DNA of 20,610 bases from CAZTLE01 sp964614415 (GCA_964614415.1 CAZTLE010000059.1:1-20610); one strand, 5' to 3'; shown: positions 12,986 through 20,535, numbered from the stretch's first letter. Notes: generated from the letters alone by a model not told the origin. Program-made: numbers and translations.

Positions 12986-13771
12986 TTAATTGGAGCTAAA
13001 GTATCCTTTCATGATCCCGCGCTTGGAATTCTTTATAAACTGAAGGATCTCATCGCGTTCGGGGGTAGCTTCCATTTCGGCTTCGATAATCTCCGAAGCC
13101 TGGGTGTTGTTATAGTTCTTTTGGTATAAGATTCGGTAGATGTTTTGTATCTCGCTGATCTTTTCCGTCTTAAATCCTCTCCTTCGAAGTCCAATGGAAT
13201 TGATTCCCACATAGGAAAGTGGCTCACGCGCTGCTTTCACATAAGGCGGTACGTCTTTACGCACAAGGGAACCTCCTGTTACAAAGGCATGATTTCCAAT
13301 CATACAAAACTGGTGTACGGCTGTCATTCCGGCCAACACAACATAATCACCAACAGTGATATGTCCCGCCAGGGTACTGTTATTTGAGAAAATACAGTTA
13401 TCCCCCACAATGCAATCGTGCGCTATGTGGCAGTAGGCCATGATAAGACAATTATTACCTATGACAGTCTTCCCGCGGTCTACAGTTCCCCGGTTTACGG
13501 TAACGTATTCTCGGATAGTGGTATTGTCACCTATCTCAGCGGTGGTTTCCTCATCCTGAAATTTAAGATCCTGAGGAATGGCAGAAATAACCGCTCCCGG
13601 GAAAATATTACAGTTCTTCCCAATCCGGGCACCTTCCATGATGGTTACGTTGGAACCGATCCAGGTTCCCTCCCCTATTACCACATTACTGTGAATGGTG
13701 GTAAACGGTTCGATTACAACATTCTTGGCGATCTTGGCGCCAGGATGTACATATGCAAGTGGTTGATTCAT
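12986..13771 (-). CDS. lpxA: UDP-N-acetylglucosamine O-acyltransferase
   Basis: A 261-residue enzyme of the usual length. It transfers a 3-hydroxyacyl chain from acyl-ACP to the 3-OH of UDP-GlcNAc, the first step of lipid A synthesis. Hexapeptide repeats (VVIGEGTWIG, ARIGKNCNIF) build the left-handed helix. The IPQDLKF region (65-71), NRGT (93-96) and HIAHDC with His118 as the catalytic base are present, and a helical C-terminal domain has the typical SIGLRRRGF. Chain-length preference cannot be judged. The start ATG directly abuts the TAA of lpxC/fabZ with no bases between, so translation is very probably coupled. Confidence 0.97.
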   Translation of the reverse strand: MNQPLAYVHPGAKIAKNVVIEPFTTIHSNVVIGEGTWIGSNVTIMEGARIGKNCNIFPGAVISAIPQDLKFQDEETTAEIGDNTTIREYVTVNRGTVDRGKTVIGNNCLIMAYCHIAHDCIVGDNCIFSNNSTLAGHITVGDYVVLAGMTAVHQFCMIGNHAFVTGGSLVRKDVPPYVKAAREPLSYVGINSIGLRRRGFKTEKISEIQNIYRILYQKNYNNTQASEIIEAEMEATPERDEILQFIKNSKRGIMKGYFSSN

Positions 13772-15178
13772 TTAGGACTCTTTTGTTTTAACGATCTGCG
13801 CCATCAACTCGGCTTCGGTGACCAATTTATCATTGGCGTACGCGTTTCCTTGCATGTGTACAATACCCCTTCGGATAGGAGTAATGAGATCGAGTTTAAA
13901 TACTAATGTGTCTCCGGGGTTAACCTGTTGCTTGAACTTCACATTATTGATCTTCATGAAGTACGTAAGATAGTTCTCCGGATCCGGTACCGTGCTCAAC
14001 GCCAGTATTCCTCCGGTCTGAGCCATGGCTTCAACGATAAGCACCCCTGGCATTACAGGTGCGCCCGGGAAGTGACCTACAAAATAACCTTCGTTCATGG
14101 TTACGTTCTTGAGGCCTACAACATGCTTTTCAGAAAGCTCCAAAATCTTGTCTACCAGGAGGAATGGTGGGCGGTGCGGAAGCATCGCCATGATCTGGTT
14201 AATGTCTTTTACCGGTGTTTGATGTAGATCGAACTTTGGTATTTTATTGCGCTTCTCGATCTTAATGATCTTGGATAATTTCTTGGCGAATTGGGTATTC
14301 ACAAAATGCCCGGGCTTATTAGCAATCACCTTTCCTCTGATTCGGGTCCCTACCAGGGCCAAATCTCCTACCACATCCAGCAGTTTGTGCCGGGCCGCTT
14401 CGTTGGGATAATGCAAAGTAAGGTTATCAAGAATACCGTTAGGTTTCACGGAGATTTGCTCTTTTCCGAAGGCAACACGTAGTTTGTCCATCGTTCCGGG
14501 AGACAGTTCTTTGTCAACATACACAATGGCATTGTTAAGATCCCCTCCTTTGATGAGTCCGTTTTCCAGCAGCATTTCCAGTTCGTGCAGGAAACTAAAG
14601 GTACGCGCATCGGAAATTTCGTCTTTGAAATCGGAAATATGCTTCAGCGACGCATTTTGGGTTCCGAGTACTTTAGTACCGAAATCCACCATGGTAGTCA
14701 CCTGGTATTCATCCGACGGAATAACCGTGATCTCACTTCCCGATTCTTCATCGATATATGAAATCACCTCCTCCACTATATATTCTTCACGATCGACTTC
14801 CTGCTCTACGATACCGGCCTTTTCGATAGCTTCCACGAAAAATTTGGAAGATCCGTCCATGATCGGTGGTTCGGAGGCATTCAGTTCAATGAGGCAGTTA
14901 TCTACCTCCATTCCTACCAGGGCCGCCAACACATGCTCTGAAGTTTGGATCTTTACACCGCGCTTTTCCAGGTTGGTTCCGCGCTGAGTATTAACCACAT
15001 AGTTCACATCGGCTTCAATCAAAGGGTTTCCTTCAAGGTCTACTCTCGAAAACACATAACCGTGATTTTCAGGTGCAGGTTTAAATGTAATGGTCACCTC
15101 TTTTCCTGTATGCAGCCCTACTCCGGTAAGGGAAACTTCCTTGCCAATTGTACGCTGTTTCACCATACATTCACTCAT
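13772..15178 (-). CDS. lpxC/fabZ: Bifunctional LpxC deacetylase / FabZ dehydratase
   Basis: A 468-residue fusion. Residues 1-310 are LpxC, the zinc enzyme that removes acetate from UDP-3-O-acyl-GlcNAc, the committed step of lipid A synthesis. Visible parts are GVGLHTG, SEHVLAAL with zinc ligand His82, PPIMDGSS, HKLLDVVGD with ligands His264 and Asp268, and KPGHFVN. Residues 322-468 are FabZ, the 3-hydroxyacyl-ACP dehydratase, with MLPHRPPFLLVD (His335), GHFPGAPVMPG and VEAMAQ (Glu383). All key residues are intact in both halves. This fusion is characteristic of Bacteroidota and places lipid A and fatty acid flux in one polypeptide. The start overlaps the lpxD stop by 8 bases (ATGAGTGA). Confidence 0.97.
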   Translation of the reverse strand: MSECMVKQRTIGKEVSLTGVGLHTGKEVTITFKPAPENHGYVFSRVDLEGNPLIEADVNYVVNTQRGTNLEKRGVKIQTSEHVLAALVGMEVDNCLIELNASEPPIMDGSSKFFVEAIEKAGIVEQEVDREEYIVEEVISYIDEESGSEITVIPSDEYQVTTMVDFGTKVLGTQNASLKHISDFKDEISDARTFSFLHELEMLLENGLIKGGDLNNAIVYVDKELSPGTMDKLRVAFGKEQISVKPNGILDNLTLHYPNEAARHKLLDVVGDLALVGTRIRGKVIANKPGHFVNTQFAKKLSKIIKIEKRNKIPKFDLHQTPVKDINQIMAMLPHRPPFLLVDKILELSEKHVVGLKNVTMNEGYFVGHFPGAPVMPGVLIVEAMAQTGGILALSTVPDPENYLTYFMKINNVKFKQQVNPGDTLVFKLDLITPIRRGIVHMQGNAYANDKLVTEAELMAQIVKTKES

Positions 15179-16196
15179 TATTCAATTTTTTTTCAAAGGT
15201 ATTAAAACGCTCAATTATTTTCGGAAGGTTCTTGAAATGAACGTAGCTCTTATTGTAGTCTCCGTAATTCAATGCCGGAGACCCCTGAAGTGTTTCGTTG
15301 TCTTTTACATTCCGGCCAATTCCACTTTGCGCCTGAATGCGAACATTATTGCCTATAGTCAGGTGACCTACGATACCCACCTGGCCACCAATCATGCAAT
15401 TCTTTCCAATCTTGGTTGATCCCGCAATCCCTGTCTGAGCCGCGATCACCGTATTTTCTCCGATTTCCACATTGTGGGCAATCTGTATCTGGTTGTCCAG
15501 CTTCACGCCTCTTCGGATGACGGTGGATCCCAGCGTAGCACGGTCGATAGTGGTACCGGCACCTACATCCACATAGTCTTCAATGATCACGTTCCCCGTT
15601 TGTGGCACTTTGGAATACTCCCCTTTGTCATTCGGAGTAAAACCAAAGCCATCGGCTCCCACGATCGCACCACTGTGAATTACACAATTATTTCCAATAA
15701 CAGATTCCGAATAGATCTTAGCTCCGGCAAATACCACCACGTCGTCTCCTATGGTCACATTATCTCCTATATATACGTTAGGATATATCTTGGCATTCTT
15801 GCCTATGTTCACATTCTCTCCCAAATAGGAAAAGGCTCCCATGTACATGTTTTCGCCATATTGGGCCGTCTCAGAAATAAACACAGGTTGTTCAATGCCT
15901 GTCTTGTTCATCTTTACCTGGTTGTAATACTCCAGGAGTTTTGAGAACGCCTTATATGCATCCTCTACACGGATGAGCGTTGTATTCACCGAATTCTCAG
16001 CAACAAAATCCCGGTCCACTATAGTAATGGACGCTTCCGTGGTATATATATAAGGAGTGTATTTGGGATTGGCCAGGAAAGTAAGACTCCCCTGTGTTCC
16101 TTCCTCAATTTTAGCGAGCTTAGATACTTCTACTTCGGAATTACCATCGATCTCTCCATCGAGTATCCCCGCTATCTGGGTTGCTGTAAATTTCAT
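15171..16196 (-). CDS. lpxD: UDP-3-O-acylglucosamine N-acyltransferase
   Basis: A 341-residue enzyme of normal length. It adds the N-linked 3-hydroxyacyl chain to UDP-3-O-acylglucosamine, the third step of lipid A synthesis. The N-terminal uridine-binding domain has SLTFLANPKY. Hexapeptide repeats run from about 105 to 300. The GADGFGF motif (180-186), TIDRA and QIAHNVEIG with His241, the catalytic base, are all present. This is the canonical copy, in contrast to the paralogue at 11405-12346. It is the first gene of the operon lpxD-lpxC/fabZ-lpxA-efp-lpxD paralogue-NTF2. A -7 element lies about 100 bases upstream, leaving a leader that holds an 18-codon ORF. Confidence 0.97.
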   Translation of the reverse strand: MKFTATQIAGILDGEIDGNSEVEVSKLAKIEEGTQGSLTFLANPKYTPYIYTTEASITIVDRDFVAENSVNTTLIRVEDAYKAFSKLLEYYNQVKMNKTGIEQPVFISETAQYGENMYMGAFSYLGENVNIGKNAKIYPNVYIGDNVTIGDDVVVFAGAKIYSESVIGNNCVIHSGAIVGADGFGFTPNDKGEYSKVPQTGNVIIEDYVDVGAGTTIDRATLGSTVIRRGVKLDNQIQIAHNVEIGENTVIAAQTGIAGSTKIGKNCMIGGQVGIVGHLTIGNNVRIQAQSGIGRNVKDNETLQGSPALNYGDYNKSYVHFKNLPKIIERFNTFEKKLNNE

Positions 16197-16211
16197 TTAA
16201 TGGTACCGTTG

Positions 16212-16268
16212 TCAGCCCTTAATGGCCGGTAATGCCAAACGAGATATGTCCCTTTTTGCCTGGGTCAT
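16212..16268 (-). CDS. Possible 18-aa leader ORF upstream of lpxD
   Basis: The ORF reads MTQAKRDISRLALPAIKG and ends in TGA. It lies within the predicted lpxD leader, starting about 20 bases after the expected transcript start. The sequence resembles the first residues of MATE-type transporters (a DIxRLALPAI pattern), so a decayed gene fragment is an alternative. It is too short to be sure of either. Confidence 0.2.
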   Translation of the reverse strand: MTQAKRDISRLALPAIKG

Positions 16269-16294
16269 CGCTCCCGTCCTGGTTTCATTTTGTG

Positions 16295-16302
16295 CAAAAA
16301 TA
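16295..16302 (-). promoter_or_regulatory. Candidate -7 element of the lpxD operon
   Basis: The - strand reads TATTTTTG, a match to TAnnTTTG. No TTG is found 17-23 bases upstream. The leader to the lpxD ATG would be about 92 bases. It lies only 11 bases after the stop of the HD gene. Confidence 0.4.
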
Positions 16303-16313
16303 GAAAAAAAGGA

Positions 16314-17564
16314 TTAGTCTGAAGTCTTAGGGTAACACAGATAGTATTTCGTAACGGTTTGCGACAGTGCCTCAATGTTCAACTGATCACTGGCAGCCGC
16401 CATTTCCACCACTTTACCGGACGACTTGAGAAGATAGATCGCATCTTCATCCTTTCGATAGGCCTGATTGTGAAGAACGCCGGTAAACGCAAAGTACGCA
16501 GCCTCCGATTCGGAAAGTTCATACCTGTCTGCGAGCGCCTGTAAGCGCTTTTGTAGTTTCTTTTCGGAAATCGGTTTATCGGACAGTTTAATCTTCAACA
16601 AATCCCGGTTGAGCAGCATGGTGCACAGTTCCTTAAGTACGAAGTCGTCTGAATCGACCCACGATTTGATAGCCGCCATAACATCATGGTCATCAAGCCG
16701 GGCAAAGCGTTGCAACGTTGCCCGATCAAAATTTTGAGTGGTAATGGAGTTCTTCAGAAAAAAAGAAAGATCGGAACCGGCTTCCAGTTGCACGCCCTGT
16801 TGAATAAGCTCTTTAGCACGTTGAAGGATACGCACCAGTAACTGCTCGGCCACAACACCTGCTTTGTGCAAATACACCTGCCAGTACATAAGTCTGCGCG
16901 CCACAATGAATTTTTCTACCGAATAAATGGCCTTAGCCTCTACAACCAACCGATCGTTGTGGACGTTCAGCATATTTATGAGGCGCATTGAATTCACGGT
17001 ACCTTCGGCCACCCCTGTATAGAAGCTGTCACGACGCAAATAATCCAACCGATCCATATCCAACTGTCCCGACACCAGTTGATGGAGAAACTTGCGCTCG
17101 TATTCATCTTTGAAGATAGCAATGGCAAGATCCAGTTCCCCCTCAAATTCCTCGTTAAGCGCCTGCATAAAATGTAGAGAAATCTCCTCGTGTGTGATAT
17201 CGTCCACTATGCTATGCTCCATAGCATGGGAAAAAGGTCCGTGTCCAACATCGTGCAACAATATGGCTATATACAATGCCTGAGCCTCCTCGTCTGAAAT
17301 GGGAACCTCCTTGCGTCTCAGGATTCGCACCGCCTGTTGCATGAGATACATTGCACCCAGTGCATGGTGAAAGCGCGTATGATGTGCTCCGGGAAACACC
17401 AGGTAGGACATCCCCATTTGGGATATACGCCGCAACCGCTGAAAATAAGGATGCTCAATTAAACTGTGCAGTAGTCCGTCGGGTATGGTAATAAAACCAT
17501 AGATAGGATCGTTAATGTTCTTGAGCTTCGCCTTGGACGGTCGGGCTTCGGATTTGGAATTCAA
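16314..17564 (-). CDS. HD superfamily phosphohydrolase
   Basis: A 416-residue protein of the COG1078 / SAMHD1-like HD family, probably a metal-dependent phosphohydrolase and possibly a dNTP triphosphohydrolase; the substrate is not settled by sequence. It begins with the family pattern NDPIYGFITIP, then FQRLRRISQMG, GAHHTRFHHALG (His66/67), LLHDVGHGPFSHAMEH with the HD pair His104-Asp105, and LDMDRLDYLRRD (168-179) carrying the distal Asp. The start codon is TTG: an in-frame TAA lies two codons upstream, and the first in-frame ATG would remove 49 residues including conserved sequence. The gene is divergent from porX and ends 117 bases before lpxD. This neighbour relation is, to my knowledge, common in Flavobacteriaceae. 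Confidence 0.9.
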   Translation of the reverse strand: MNSKSEARPSKAKLKNINDPIYGFITIPDGLLHSLIEHPYFQRLRRISQMGMSYLVFPGAHHTRFHHALGAMYLMQQAVRILRRKEVPISDEEAQALYIAILLHDVGHGPFSHAMEHSIVDDITHEEISLHFMQALNEEFEGELDLAIAIFKDEYERKFLHQLVSGQLDMDRLDYLRRDSFYTGVAEGTVNSMRLINMLNVHNDRLVVEAKAIYSVEKFIVARRLMYWQVYLHKAGVVAEQLLVRILQRAKELIQQGVQLEAGSDLSFFLKNSITTQNFDRATLQRFARLDDHDVMAAIKSWVDSDDFVLKELCTMLLNRDLLKIKLSDKPISEKKLQKRLQALADRYELSESEAAYFAFTGVLHNQAYRKDEDAIYLLKSSGKVVEMAAASDQLNIEALSQTVTKYYLCYPKTSD

Positions 17565-17616
17565 ACTTTAACTTTTAATTAGTAGTCTCGGGCTGTTTTT
17601 TCTTGCACTTCGGAAT

Positions 17617-17624
17617 TAATTTTG
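17617..17624 (+). promoter_or_regulatory. Candidate -7 element of porX
   Basis: TAATTTTG matches TAnnTTTG. No clear -33 TTG is found at the right distance, only a run of T. The leader would be about 50 bases and would include a GC-rich pocket at 17641-17654 that stands out in an AT-rich gap. Confidence 0.35.
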
Positions 17625-17668
17625 ATTGCAATATAGGGTAACCCTCCCCCGGGCTGTTATATTCAAAA

Positions 17669-17676
17669 CAAATATA
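17669..17676 (-). promoter_or_regulatory. Candidate -7 element of the HD gene
   Basis: The - strand reads TATATTTG. A TTTG lies 16 bases upstream at 17696-17693, inside the porX coding start. Transcription would begin near 17662, so the HD leader would overlap the porX leader over about 30 bases. Confidence 0.4.
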
Positions 17677-17681
17677 CATAT

Positions 17682-19229
17682 ATGAGTGACATCAAAGTAC
17701 TTTGGGTAGATGACGAAATAGATCTGCTGAAACCCCATATTCTCTTCCTGGAAGACCGGAATTATCATGTGACTACTGCGCAAAGTGGTACTGAAGCCCT
17801 GGAAGAGATTCGGAATGAAGCGTTCGACATCGTGTTCCTGGATGAGAATATGCCCGGATTGACCGGATTGGAGACCCTTTCGGAGATCAAGGAGCAACAG
17901 GCCTCTCTGCCCGTGGTGATGATCACAAAAAGTGAAGAAGAATATATTATGGAGGAGGCCATCGGTTCCAAAATTGCCGATTATCTCATTAAACCCGTAA
18001 ATCCGAATCAGATATTACTCAGCCTGAAAAAGAACCTGGATCATTCCCGCCTGGTCTCGGAGAAGACGACATCCAGTTACCAGCAGGAATTTAGAAAGAT
18101 TGCCATGGACTTGTCTATGGTGAACAGTTATGAGGAATGGGCCGAGTTGTACCAGAAGCTGGTCTATTGGGAACTGGAGCTTGAGAATATTGAGGATTCG
18201 GGGATGTTCGAGATCCTGGAATCGCAAAAGACAGAGGCTAACATTCAGTTCTTCAAATTTATCGACAAGAACTATCCCGGTTGGTTCAATGGCGGAGATG
18301 CTCCAACTATGTCACATACCTTGTTTCGCGATAAGGTTGCCCCTAACCTCAAAAACGGGAAGCCTACCTTATTGGTGGTGGTGGACAACCTGAGATACGA
18401 TCAGTGGAAAATCCTGGAGCCCTACCTCAGTAGTTCTTACAAAAAGACGGGCGAAGAGTTGTTTTACAGCATTCTGCCTACGGCAACTCAATATGCACGT
18501 AATGCCATATTTTCAGGGTTAATGCCGAGCGATATGGAGAAGCTGCATCCGGAGTATTGGTTGAACGATACCGATGAAGGTGGTAAGAACATGCATGAAA
18601 AGGACTTTTTGGCGGCGCAGTTAAAACGGCTTGGTTTGCAATTGGATTGGAGCTATCACAAGATTTCCAGTCTGCGGCAGGGCAAGAAGTTGGCAGAGAA
18701 CTTCAAAAGCCATAAGAATGAAGACCTTACCGTGATCGTCTACAACTTTGTGGATATGCTGTCACACGCCAAGACGGAAATGGAAGTGATCAAGGAACTA
18801 GCCTCGACGGATAAGTCGTACCGCTCCTTGACCGAGAGCTGGTTTCGAAACTCCCCGCTTATGGATATCATACAGCAGGCGAGCCAGTTAGGTTTTACCT
18901 TGTTGCTTACAACCGACCACGGAACGATTAACGTTAAGAATCCCTCCAAGGTTATTGGAGATAAAAACACCAGTCTCAATTTGCGGTATAAAACCGGAAA
19001 GAGTCTGACCTATGAAGAGAAAGATGTACTGGCCGCAAAGGATCCCCGCACTATACACTTGCCGGCTATAAATATGAGTAGTTCCTTCATTTTCGCAAAG
19101 GGCGATCTGTTCTTTGCGTATCCAAATAACTACAATCACTATGTAAGTTATTACAGAAATACCTACCAACATGGTGGGGTTTCGTTGGAGGAAATGATCA
19201 TTCCTTTCGCTACATTGGAGCCTAAGTAG
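17682..19229 (+). CDS. porX: T9SS response regulator with CheY receiver and PglZ domain
   Basis: A 515-residue two-domain regulator. Residues 1-120 are a CheY receiver with acidic pocket Asp10-Asp11, phospho-acceptor Asp54 in FLDENMPG, Thr82 and Lys104. A helical linker leads to a PglZ/alkaline-phosphatase-like domain from about 225: VVVDNLRYDQW (Asp235), LPTATQYARN with the nucleophile-region Thr, NFVDMLSH, TTDHGT (Asp412, His413) and QHGGVSLEEM (His497), the zinc-binding set. In Porphyromonas and Flavobacterium the homologue PorX works with the kinase PorY and controls type IX secretion and gliding genes; its PglZ domain has been reported as a zinc phosphodiesterase. All key residues are retained here. 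No kinase gene is present nearby. The start ATG follows a divergent intergenic region shared with the HD gene. Confidence 0.95.
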   Translation: MSDIKVLWVDDEIDLLKPHILFLEDRNYHVTTAQSGTEALEEIRNEAFDIVFLDENMPGLTGLETLSEIKEQQASLPVVMITKSEEEYIMEEAIGSKIADYLIKPVNPNQILLSLKKNLDHSRLVSEKTTSSYQQEFRKIAMDLSMVNSYEEWAELYQKLVYWELELENIEDSGMFEILESQKTEANIQFFKFIDKNYPGWFNGGDAPTMSHTLFRDKVAPNLKNGKPTLLVVVDNLRYDQWKILEPYLSSSYKKTGEELFYSILPTATQYARNAIFSGLMPSDMEKLHPEYWLNDTDEGGKNMHEKDFLAAQLKRLGLQLDWSYHKISSLRQGKKLAENFKSHKNEDLTVIVYNFVDMLSHAKTEMEVIKELASTDKSYRSLTESWFRNSPLMDIIQQASQLGFTLLLTTDHGTINVKNPSKVIGDKNTSLNLRYKTGKSLTYEEKDVLAAKDPRTIHLPAINMSSSFIFAKGDLFFAYPNNYNHYVSYYRNTYQHGGVSLEEMIIPFATLEPK

Positions 19230-19256
19230 TATTTTTTGTAAGAATTTTAGTTCTAA

Positions 19257-19303
19257 ATAGCAAATTATCGGTGTTTTATGTTGCTAATCGATAATTTTGC
19301 TAT
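19257..19303 (+). promoter_or_regulatory. Long imperfect inverted repeat overlapping the tsaE promoter
   Basis: TAGCAAATTATCG (19258-19270) pairs with CGATAATTTTGCTA (19289-19302) over 13 pairs with one bulged T. The stem extends by an A-T pair outside and by a G-U and a T-A pair inside. TTGCTA occurs again at 19281-19286, so a second, exclusive pairing with TAGCAA is possible. The structure may serve as the porX terminator, as an operator, or both. Confidence 0.5.
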
Positions 19304-19308
19304 ATTTG
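19281..19308 (+). promoter_or_regulatory. tsaE promoter (TTG-17-TATATTTG)
   Basis: TTG at 19281-19283, a 17-base spacer and TATATTTG at 19301-19308 fit the flavobacterial promoter pattern. Transcription would start near 19315, about 9 bases before the ATG at 19324. This excludes the in-frame TTG at 19297 as the translation start. Confidence 0.5.
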
Positions 19309-19323
19309 TTGAGACCCTGTATC

Positions 19324-19737
19324 ATGGAGTATACCTATACATTGGAAGATTTACCGCAGGTTGCGGATAAAATTCTCTCGAAAACCGCCCACAAAACCCT
19401 CTTATTCTATGGGGATATGGGAGTTGGTAAAACCACCTTGATACAAGAGCTTGCCAGGAAGCTGGGGGTCGACCAAACCTTGAGCAGTCCTACGTTTGCT
19501 ATAGTGAACGAGTATGATTTTAGCGACGACCGACTGTTCCACTTCGACTTCTACCGTTTGGAGAATGAGGAGGAAGCCCTGGACATTGGTGTGGAAGATT
19601 ATTTAGATTCCGGTCACTGGAACTTTATAGAGTGGCCTCAAAAGATAGAACATTTGCTGTCTGGGGAGAACACCAAAATTCAACTAACAAAACAACAAAA
19701 CGGAAGTAGAACACTAAACATGATGCCAGTGAAATAG
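19324..19737 (+). CDS. tsaE: tRNA threonylcarbamoyladenosine biosynthesis ATPase TsaE
   Basis: A 137-residue P-loop ATPase that works with TsaB and TsaD in forming t6A at position 37 of ANN-decoding tRNAs. Walker A is GDMGVGKTT (residues 30-38). The family motif SSPTFAIVNEY (55-65) and the FHFDFYRLE strand follow, then FIEWPQKI (101-108), a TsaE hallmark. Length is typical. The frame is open from a TTG at 19297, but the ATG at 19324 fits both the promoter and the family start. The gene follows porX by about 95 bases on the same strand and seems to have its own promoter. TsaB and TsaD are not in the window. Confidence 0.95.
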   Translation: MEYTYTLEDLPQVADKILSKTAHKTLLFYGDMGVGKTTLIQELARKLGVDQTLSSPTFAIVNEYDFSDDRLFHFDFYRLENEEEALDIGVEDYLDSGHWNFIEWPQKIEHLLSGENTKIQLTKQQNGSRTLNMMPVK

Positions 19738-19853
19738 AGAGCGACGAGTACTTGACGGCCTACCCAATACTTTAAAACTGTGCCCCAAACTACAGTAATT
19801 TGAAGGGGGATATTTTTGTCTAAAGTCTAACCTAACAAAATACGGCCAACTAA

Positions 19854-19887
19854 TTTGAAATACTTGTTTTTTTTCGTGATAGGTTTG
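19854..19887 (+). promoter_or_regulatory. Promoter of the small lipoprotein gene
   Basis: TTTG (19854-19857), 22 bases, then TAGGTTTG (19880-19887) fit the -33/-7 pattern. The predicted leader is about 23 bases. The rest of the 179-base gap after tsaE shows no ORF; another TAnnTTTG match at 19811-19818 lacks a -33 partner. Confidence 0.45.
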
Positions 19888-19916
19888 TAGTATAAACCTC
19901 ACAAAAAACTAGTATT

Positions 19917-20054
19917 ATGAAATTCAACAAGTACCTATTTATCGTCGCCATCTTTGGTGCTGCTTTATTTGTGTCCTGCACTCCCGAAAGTGTAGAAGAT
20001 GGAGACCAACAAATCAATCCACACGAAGTTAAAGAAGTCCCAGCCGCCGGCTAG
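19917..20054 (+). CDS. Small lipoprotein (45 aa)
   Basis: A 45-residue ORF with a clear lipoprotein signal: basic start MKFNKY, hydrophobic stretch LFIVAIFGAALF and lipobox FVSC with Cys21. The mature part is only about 25 residues, acidic and polar (TPESVEDGDQQ...), and ends KEVPAAG. Very short lipoproteins of this form are common in Flavobacteriaceae; the function is unknown. It has its own promoter. Its last 56 bases overlap the start of the next gene in a different frame. Mature lipoproteins with acidic residues near the Cys can carry a surface export signal in Bacteroidota, so surface exposure is possible. Confidence 0.7.
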   Translation: MKFNKYLFIVAIFGAALFVSCTPESVEDGDQQINPHEVKEVPAAG

Positions 20055-20535
20055 GCCAAAAGGAAAAATAAACCTTAGAGGGGGTGTTGTCGTTTTATTT
20101 TTAGCGAGCACTCCCTTTTTGTTCTATTTATATGAAAGTCTTCCTACAGAGCAGGTATGGGAGACGTCTTTTTTTACTATTGAAACGACTTACTCAAGCA
20201 TCCAACTTTATTTTTGGTTTCTAACAGGTAAGTTAATCCCAATATATCTTCTCTTGTTTTGGTTCTTCACATGCAAGCATTGGTGGCATTGGATTATATT
20301 GGTCCCCTTGGCAATGTATGTTTTCCAACTTTGGTCATTAATTAACCAAAGTAGTAGCCTTGATGAAGTAGAAATATACTACATGATTCCTCTCATGTTA
20401 GTAATCGTTCCAATTGTTTATTTAATCAGAGCTAAACTATTTAATAAAATACGAGGTCATGATTTGGCTTCGTTTGAAGCAGAGTTAATGGAAAAAAAGT
20501 CGGCCTGGCAGCAGATCAAGGACCTCTTCCGTTAG
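19999..20535 (+). CDS. Four-TM membrane protein of unknown function
   Basis: A 178-residue protein that I do not recognise. A basic N-terminus (KLKKSQPPARPKGKINLRGG) predicts a cytoplasmic start. Transmembrane helices lie at about residues 30-46, 67-90, 95-113 and 127-144, with aromatic-rich segments (FWFFTCKHWWHW). The C-terminal tail is charged (KLFNKIRGHDLASFEAELMEKKSAWQQIKDLF) and probably cytoplasmic, possibly amphipathic. The start at 19999 lies inside the small lipoprotein gene, but no other ATG or GTG occurs in frame until well into the protein, so a 56-base overlap is required unless a TTG in TM1 is used. Base composition is more AT-rich than in the lpx and porX regions. Confidence 0.68.
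   Translation: METNKSIHTKLKKSQPPARPKGKINLRGGVVVLFLASTPFLFYLYESLPTEQVWETSFFTIETTYSSIQLYFWFLTGKLIPIYLLLFWFFTCKHWWHWIILVPLAMYVFQLWSLINQSSSLDEVEIYYMIPLMLVIVPIVYLIRAKLFNKIRGHDLASFEAELMEKKSAWQQIKDLFR

Noticed and set aside
13418..13906. 162-codon ORF opposite lpxA and the end of lpxC/fabZ
   Set aside because: It lies wholly antisense to conserved genes, has no recognisable domain and is a by-product of their codon pattern.
14484..14987. 167-codon ORF opposite lpxC
   Set aside because: Ser-rich low-information translation antisense to conserved coding sequence; no supporting promoter.
15474..15944. 156-codon ORF opposite lpxD
   Set aside because: It arises from the regular hexapeptide-repeat codons of lpxD read in antisense.
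19777..19796. Hairpin ACTGT/ACAGT after tsaE as a terminator
   Set aside because: Only 5 pairs, with a 10-base loop and no T-run; likely chance.
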